Shown here: positions 18,616-21,399 of the stretch, piece by piece | How positions within the stretch are numbered: position 1 is the first letter of the stretch | Layout: every line of letters begins with the position of its first letter | Assembly (NCBI GenBank): GCA_036897095.1 | Contig: JAYMSP010003044.1 | Coordinates: 1-21,399 of the forward strand | DNA: 21,399 nt | Source of the DNA: Plantago elongata | Taxonomy: Eukaryota > Streptophyta > Magnoliopsida > Lamiales > Plantaginaceae | Direction: 5' to 3' | Program-made: the position numbers and the translations under genes | The notes under the pieces: generated by a model | Told to the model about the DNA's origin: nothing | The model's input: only the letters and a program-made list of their open reading frames with translations | Database searches by the model: none

Positions 18616-19300
18616 AAAGTACTAAATCCCTAAAAGAGTGAGTACGAATTAGAGAAAAAGGAAACAGGTTTCTGAAACGGGTATTCAGGTAACCTATATG
18701 AGACGTGAGACTCAAAAAGCCTAAGGTTTTCTGGATAAAGGAATCCAGAAAGGCTGGTTGGTATATAGTCCATAATTTTAAAAACTAGAACTCAAATATT
18801 ATGGACAGGCCCATATCCAGTGGTATTTTCTAAAAAGGAAATTCAGAAAACCATTTAAGTCATGAAGTATGGGGGAATAAATAGTCCTACAAAGTACATA
18901 TTTCTTAGAGTCAAACGTGTGTAGGATTTTGTGTTTTTACCATTTTTACGATAAGTAACATAAAACAAGACTTGCTCTCTGAATGATAAGTCCAAAAGGT
19001 TTTGTTCTATCATAACTAACAATGACTTATTGATATGTATTGCCAAAATTCATTAAGTGGGCACATGAACATTTCTTGATTGACATCATTGCAAAGATAT
19101 TCAACCATAGCCCTTGATAAATAAACGTTTGATCTAAACGAGTGAGATTAAATCTCGGCAAGTAATGCCTGTTGCAAATACAATCATGGTCCACTAAGCA
19201 TTTAATGCAAAGTAGAAACGTATACCATGCCGATGCAATGTACAAAGATACATGTACGAAATTTCTATACGTATGTTGTATCTATGTAATTTTCACTTGC
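18616..19300 (+). other. Element A spacer after pol, no gene
   Basis: About 700 bases without coding signal. It contains three related imperfect inverted repeats (about 18667-18695, 18726-18753, 18825-18853), including a perfect 8-bp hairpin with a 6-base loop at 18729-18750, and a PPT-like run GTATGGGGGAA near 18870. The position matches the spacer of element B (6567-7961). Confidence 0.6.
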
Positions 19301-19503
19301 TATATATAAAGGATTCTGGTAAGAGACAAACACTTTTACCAAATCCGAAATTTCATCTTCATCACAACAGCAAAAACTCTCGATGTTTTCTGCAAATTCT
19401 TCTGTTAATCATCTATTCCTTGCTTAGTCTTCTGAAAAGATACTAATATCTATCGAATTCAACCACTCTCACCAATTATTTTACTCAAAACTCTATATAA
19501 GAG
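19301..19503 (+). promoter_or_regulatory. Putative promoter and 5' leader of the element A extra ORF
   Basis: TATATATAAAGG at 19301-19312 is a strong TATA box on the + strand. It is followed at about 30 bases by a CA/CT-rich, G-poor stretch (CATCTTCATCACAACAGC) typical of plant leaders, and after about 200 bases by GAGATGGCA, a good plant start context with G at +4. This suggests that the extra ORF has, or had, its own transcription start rather than being read only from the LTR. Confidence 0.55.
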
Positions 19504-21350
19504 ATGGCACCCAGAAAGATCTCATCCAAGAATATAGTAGCGACTTCTTCTGCTGAAAAGAAAGGAGAAAGAAACTTCTAAGTGTTTAACAAACACTTGT
19601 TGGGTTATTTCAACCCAGAGGACTGTACTTCCAGCCTAAAAATGAATTTGGGAGCACATATGGATACTCAGTATCTGACTGTTGCTATATCCTCAACACC
19701 AGATAGGACCTATGTCCTGAAAAATGCTTGAAAAAATCAGGATTAGGAAATTCCTCACTGCTGCTCCTAGCGGCTTGTCGCCAGTGGATGTTTTAGAGTT
19801 TTACAATAGCTCTAAATATATACACAAGGATCAATAATTGTGTTCAACAAACGTACATTGAAACAAAAGTCCAAGGTACTGAGATAGTACTGAACTATGA
19901 CAAGTTCTGCAAAATCTTCCGATTGAAAAAATCACGGCCAGGTTTCAGAAATCAATAGAAGAGATAAATTTTTGAATGATGCTGTCAAGATCTTGTATGA
20001 GGAAGCTGCGAATGATAAAATCAAAGATTGTCCTTCAACGTTCATTCTGGGAGACATTAGGGCCAGGCATCTCTATGAGCACTGGAATGTCTTAGCCAGC
20101 ATACTTCATCGTTGCTTTGATGGAAACAAAGGAGGCATTGATCAGATAAGCCTCGAATGTTGGATGATGATGACCATTCTCCAAAAACAGGTGAATGAGA
20201 AGGAAAACCTCTTCAATTGGGGTAAGTATGCATTCACCAAGTTCATCAACAGGGTCAACGAGTTTGAACCAAGATAGCCAAAGGTCGTGCTGACACCAAA
20301 GTAAACATGCACTATGGACTGAAGATATGCTATCTTCTGGAGAAATGCGGTGTTGTGCATAGAGAGCACATGGACATCCCAGTGACCAATAGTATGTACA
20401 AACATGCTTATGAGGAAACCATGAAAAAGGCTGCTACGAATGAGTTGGTTGCTCAGGAAGAAGGTGGATCTGAAGAAATTCAGATTGAGGTACAAGTCGC
20501 TAAGAAACCCAAGACCAAGAAACCAAGAACTAAGAAAAGTGTGCAAGTTGTACTTGAAGCCCAACAACCCTTTCCCGTTCTGAAAGACTCCAGCTCAGAA
20601 AGGATATCTTTGAGCATAGGCAAAATGCCAGAGCTGTCCGTGAATGATTTGCACGACATTGATGAGTCTGTCCCAGACATCAATGAGGACTCATATGATG
20701 ACCTCCCACTCCAAGAGGTTCTCAAAAGATAACAGATAGAGACTCATGGTGGAGCCTCTAGCTCATCTCCTCTACCGAAAAGCTATGGTTGCAGAGGATG
20801 CAACTAAAGGAAAGTCGGTTGAAGATGTCACACCCCAACAGGTAGATGAAGGCTTGACGGTGAATGACATAGTGATGGAAGATTCTAACATTGCTTCCAC
20901 ATTCGAGTTGCCAGCAAACTTCATTGTTGAAGAAATTCCTACAACTATGCAGGTTCCTCAACTCTCTGAGAGGGATCAAACTGAGACATGTACTCAGAAT
21001 GATCAAATAGAGGAAAGGTCTGAAGTACCAGAAACTTCAAACCATGAAATGGAAGCCACATTGCCTGAAGATAATCAGGTAACAAAGTAATCTATATCAA
21101 ACTTGTGAACATTTTGAGAATATTAACTTGTTACTCATAAACTTCCTTTGTTACAGGCTTTCATGGAGATGCCATTCCAGGGGGGAAGAAATCTTACCTA
21201 CCACTCTGAATGAAGTGGAGGTTCCTTCAACCTCTGCACATCATGAATCTGAGCCTATGATACAAGTAGTCTATTGTCTCTGAAAAGAAACAATTTGGTA
21301 CTTATTAAATTCTTATGTGTATCTTCATTTTGTCTCTATACATGCTCCAA
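19504..21350 (+). pseudogene. Element A additional ORF after pol, acidic, interrupted, with apparent introns
   Basis: Starts MAPRKISSKNIVATSSAEKK, stops at about 19579, then the same protein can be followed in pieces through stops and frameshifts: YFNPEDCTSSLKMN, LNYDKFCKIFRLKKS, a 101-codon frame 19972-20277 (YEEAANDKIKD, YEHWNVLASILHRCF), a 141-codon frame 20307-20732 (MHYGLKICYLLEKCGV, then Lys/Pro and acidic stretches) and the frame 20746-21078, very Glu/Asp/Thr-rich. A phase-0 intron follows (21079-21156), then an acidic segment in which a six-G run causes a frameshift. Layout (ordered domain plus acidic part, just after pol) parallels the extra ORF of element B, though the order of the two parts differs. 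The ordered part is only weakly like the plant 'putative transposon protein' domain. It could instead be a captured host gene. Function unknown. Confidence 0.6.
21079..21156 (+). other. Putative spliceosomal intron, 78 bp
   Basis: CAG|GTAACA at the left edge and TTCCTTTGTTACAG|GC at the right edge fit plant splice consensus, with an AT-rich body and a branch-like TTACTCATAAAC about 20 bases before the acceptor. Removing it joins two acidic coding segments at a codon boundary; reading through it meets a TAA after two codons. Confidence 0.6.
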
Positions 21351-21399
21351 CTGAGAAAGCCAATGAAGTGGTGGAAACACCACAAGAACAAGTGATTCC

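Larger units (their letters stand above)
1..21399 (+). mobile_element. Element A: Sirevirus-like Ty1/copia retrotransposon, host of two nested insertions
   Basis: Three separated blocks (1-3706, 13488-14222, 17836-21399) are parts of one + strand Ty1/copia element. Domains run in copia order: gag with CCHC knuckle and coiled coil, protease DSG, HHCC/DDE integrase, linker, RT, RNase H. Removing each insertion with one copy of its target duplication puts the reading back in register at both breaks, which is strong evidence for nesting rather than rearrangement. Assignment to the Sirevirus (Maximus/SIRE) lineage is inferred from the long gag with C-terminal coiled coil, the RT/RNase H sequence style and the extra ORF after pol. 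Both LTRs lie outside the window. The element is dead: many stops, frameshifts and lost catalytic residues. Confidence 0.88.

Noticed and set aside
18866..18890. 3' LTR of element A beginning after the GTATGGGGGAA run
   Set aside because: No TG follows the purine run, no matching LTR sequence exists in the window, and an extra ORF follows pol in the same place as in element B. Not fully excluded.
1..21399. tRNA, rRNA or ordinary host protein genes
   Set aside because: No cloverleaf or rRNA sequence recognised by eye; every well-supported coding stretch belongs to element A or B, apart from the uncertain origin of the 19504-21350 ORF.

Overview
The window is plant nuclear DNA, most likely from a eudicot, and it is built almost entirely of long terminal repeat (LTR) retrotransposons nested inside each other. 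The evidence is Ty1/copia gag-pol remnants, tRNA-iMet-type primer binding, TG...CA LTR ends with 5-bp target duplications, plant-like intron signals and AT-rich spacers. I found no convincing ordinary host gene, tRNA, rRNA or CRISPR array. The species cannot be named from the sequence.

Layout. Element A is the oldest layer: a Ty1/copia element on the + strand, apparently of the Sirevirus (Maximus/SIRE) type, covering most of what is not B or C. Its pieces are gag (1-about 1690), protease (about 1985-2110), integrase (about 2290-3198) and linker (3199-3706). After the first interruption comes the first part of reverse transcriptase (13488-14222). After the second come the rest of RT and RNase H (17836-18615), a spacer (18616-19503) and an additional 3' ORF (19504-window end). 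Neither LTR of A is in the window.

Element B (3707-13487, minus strand, 9.78 kb) is a second Sirevirus-type copia element inserted into A at the linker/RT border. It has two LTRs (763 and 788 bp), TG...CA ends, a GCATT target duplication (3702-3706 and 13488-13492), a tRNA-iMet-like primer binding site, a polypurine tract plus several internal copies, a gag with zinc knuckle and coiled coil, a heavily deleted pol, a 1.4-kb spacer with a three-copy repeat, and a long acidic extra ORF between pol and the 3' LTR.

Element C (14223-17835, 3613 bp) starts TGTGG, ends TCACA and is flanked by GATAT on both sides (14218-14222 and 17836-17840). It lacks gag, pol, PBS and PPT and has no internal copy of its own ends, so it reads as a giant solo LTR, probably Ty3/gypsy, in minus orientation. 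It has a TATA box on the minus strand and a roughly 33-bp minisatellite of about 15 units. It splits A's RT gene.

All three layers are inactive. A and B carry stops, frameshifts and lost catalytic residues; B also lacks parts of IN, RT and RNase H. The most interesting points are the extra 3' ORFs in both copia elements (A's with apparent spliceosomal introns), the same YVND change in both RTs, a GTTGAC/GTCAAC motif recurring through B, and the minisatellite and promoter layout of the giant solo LTR.
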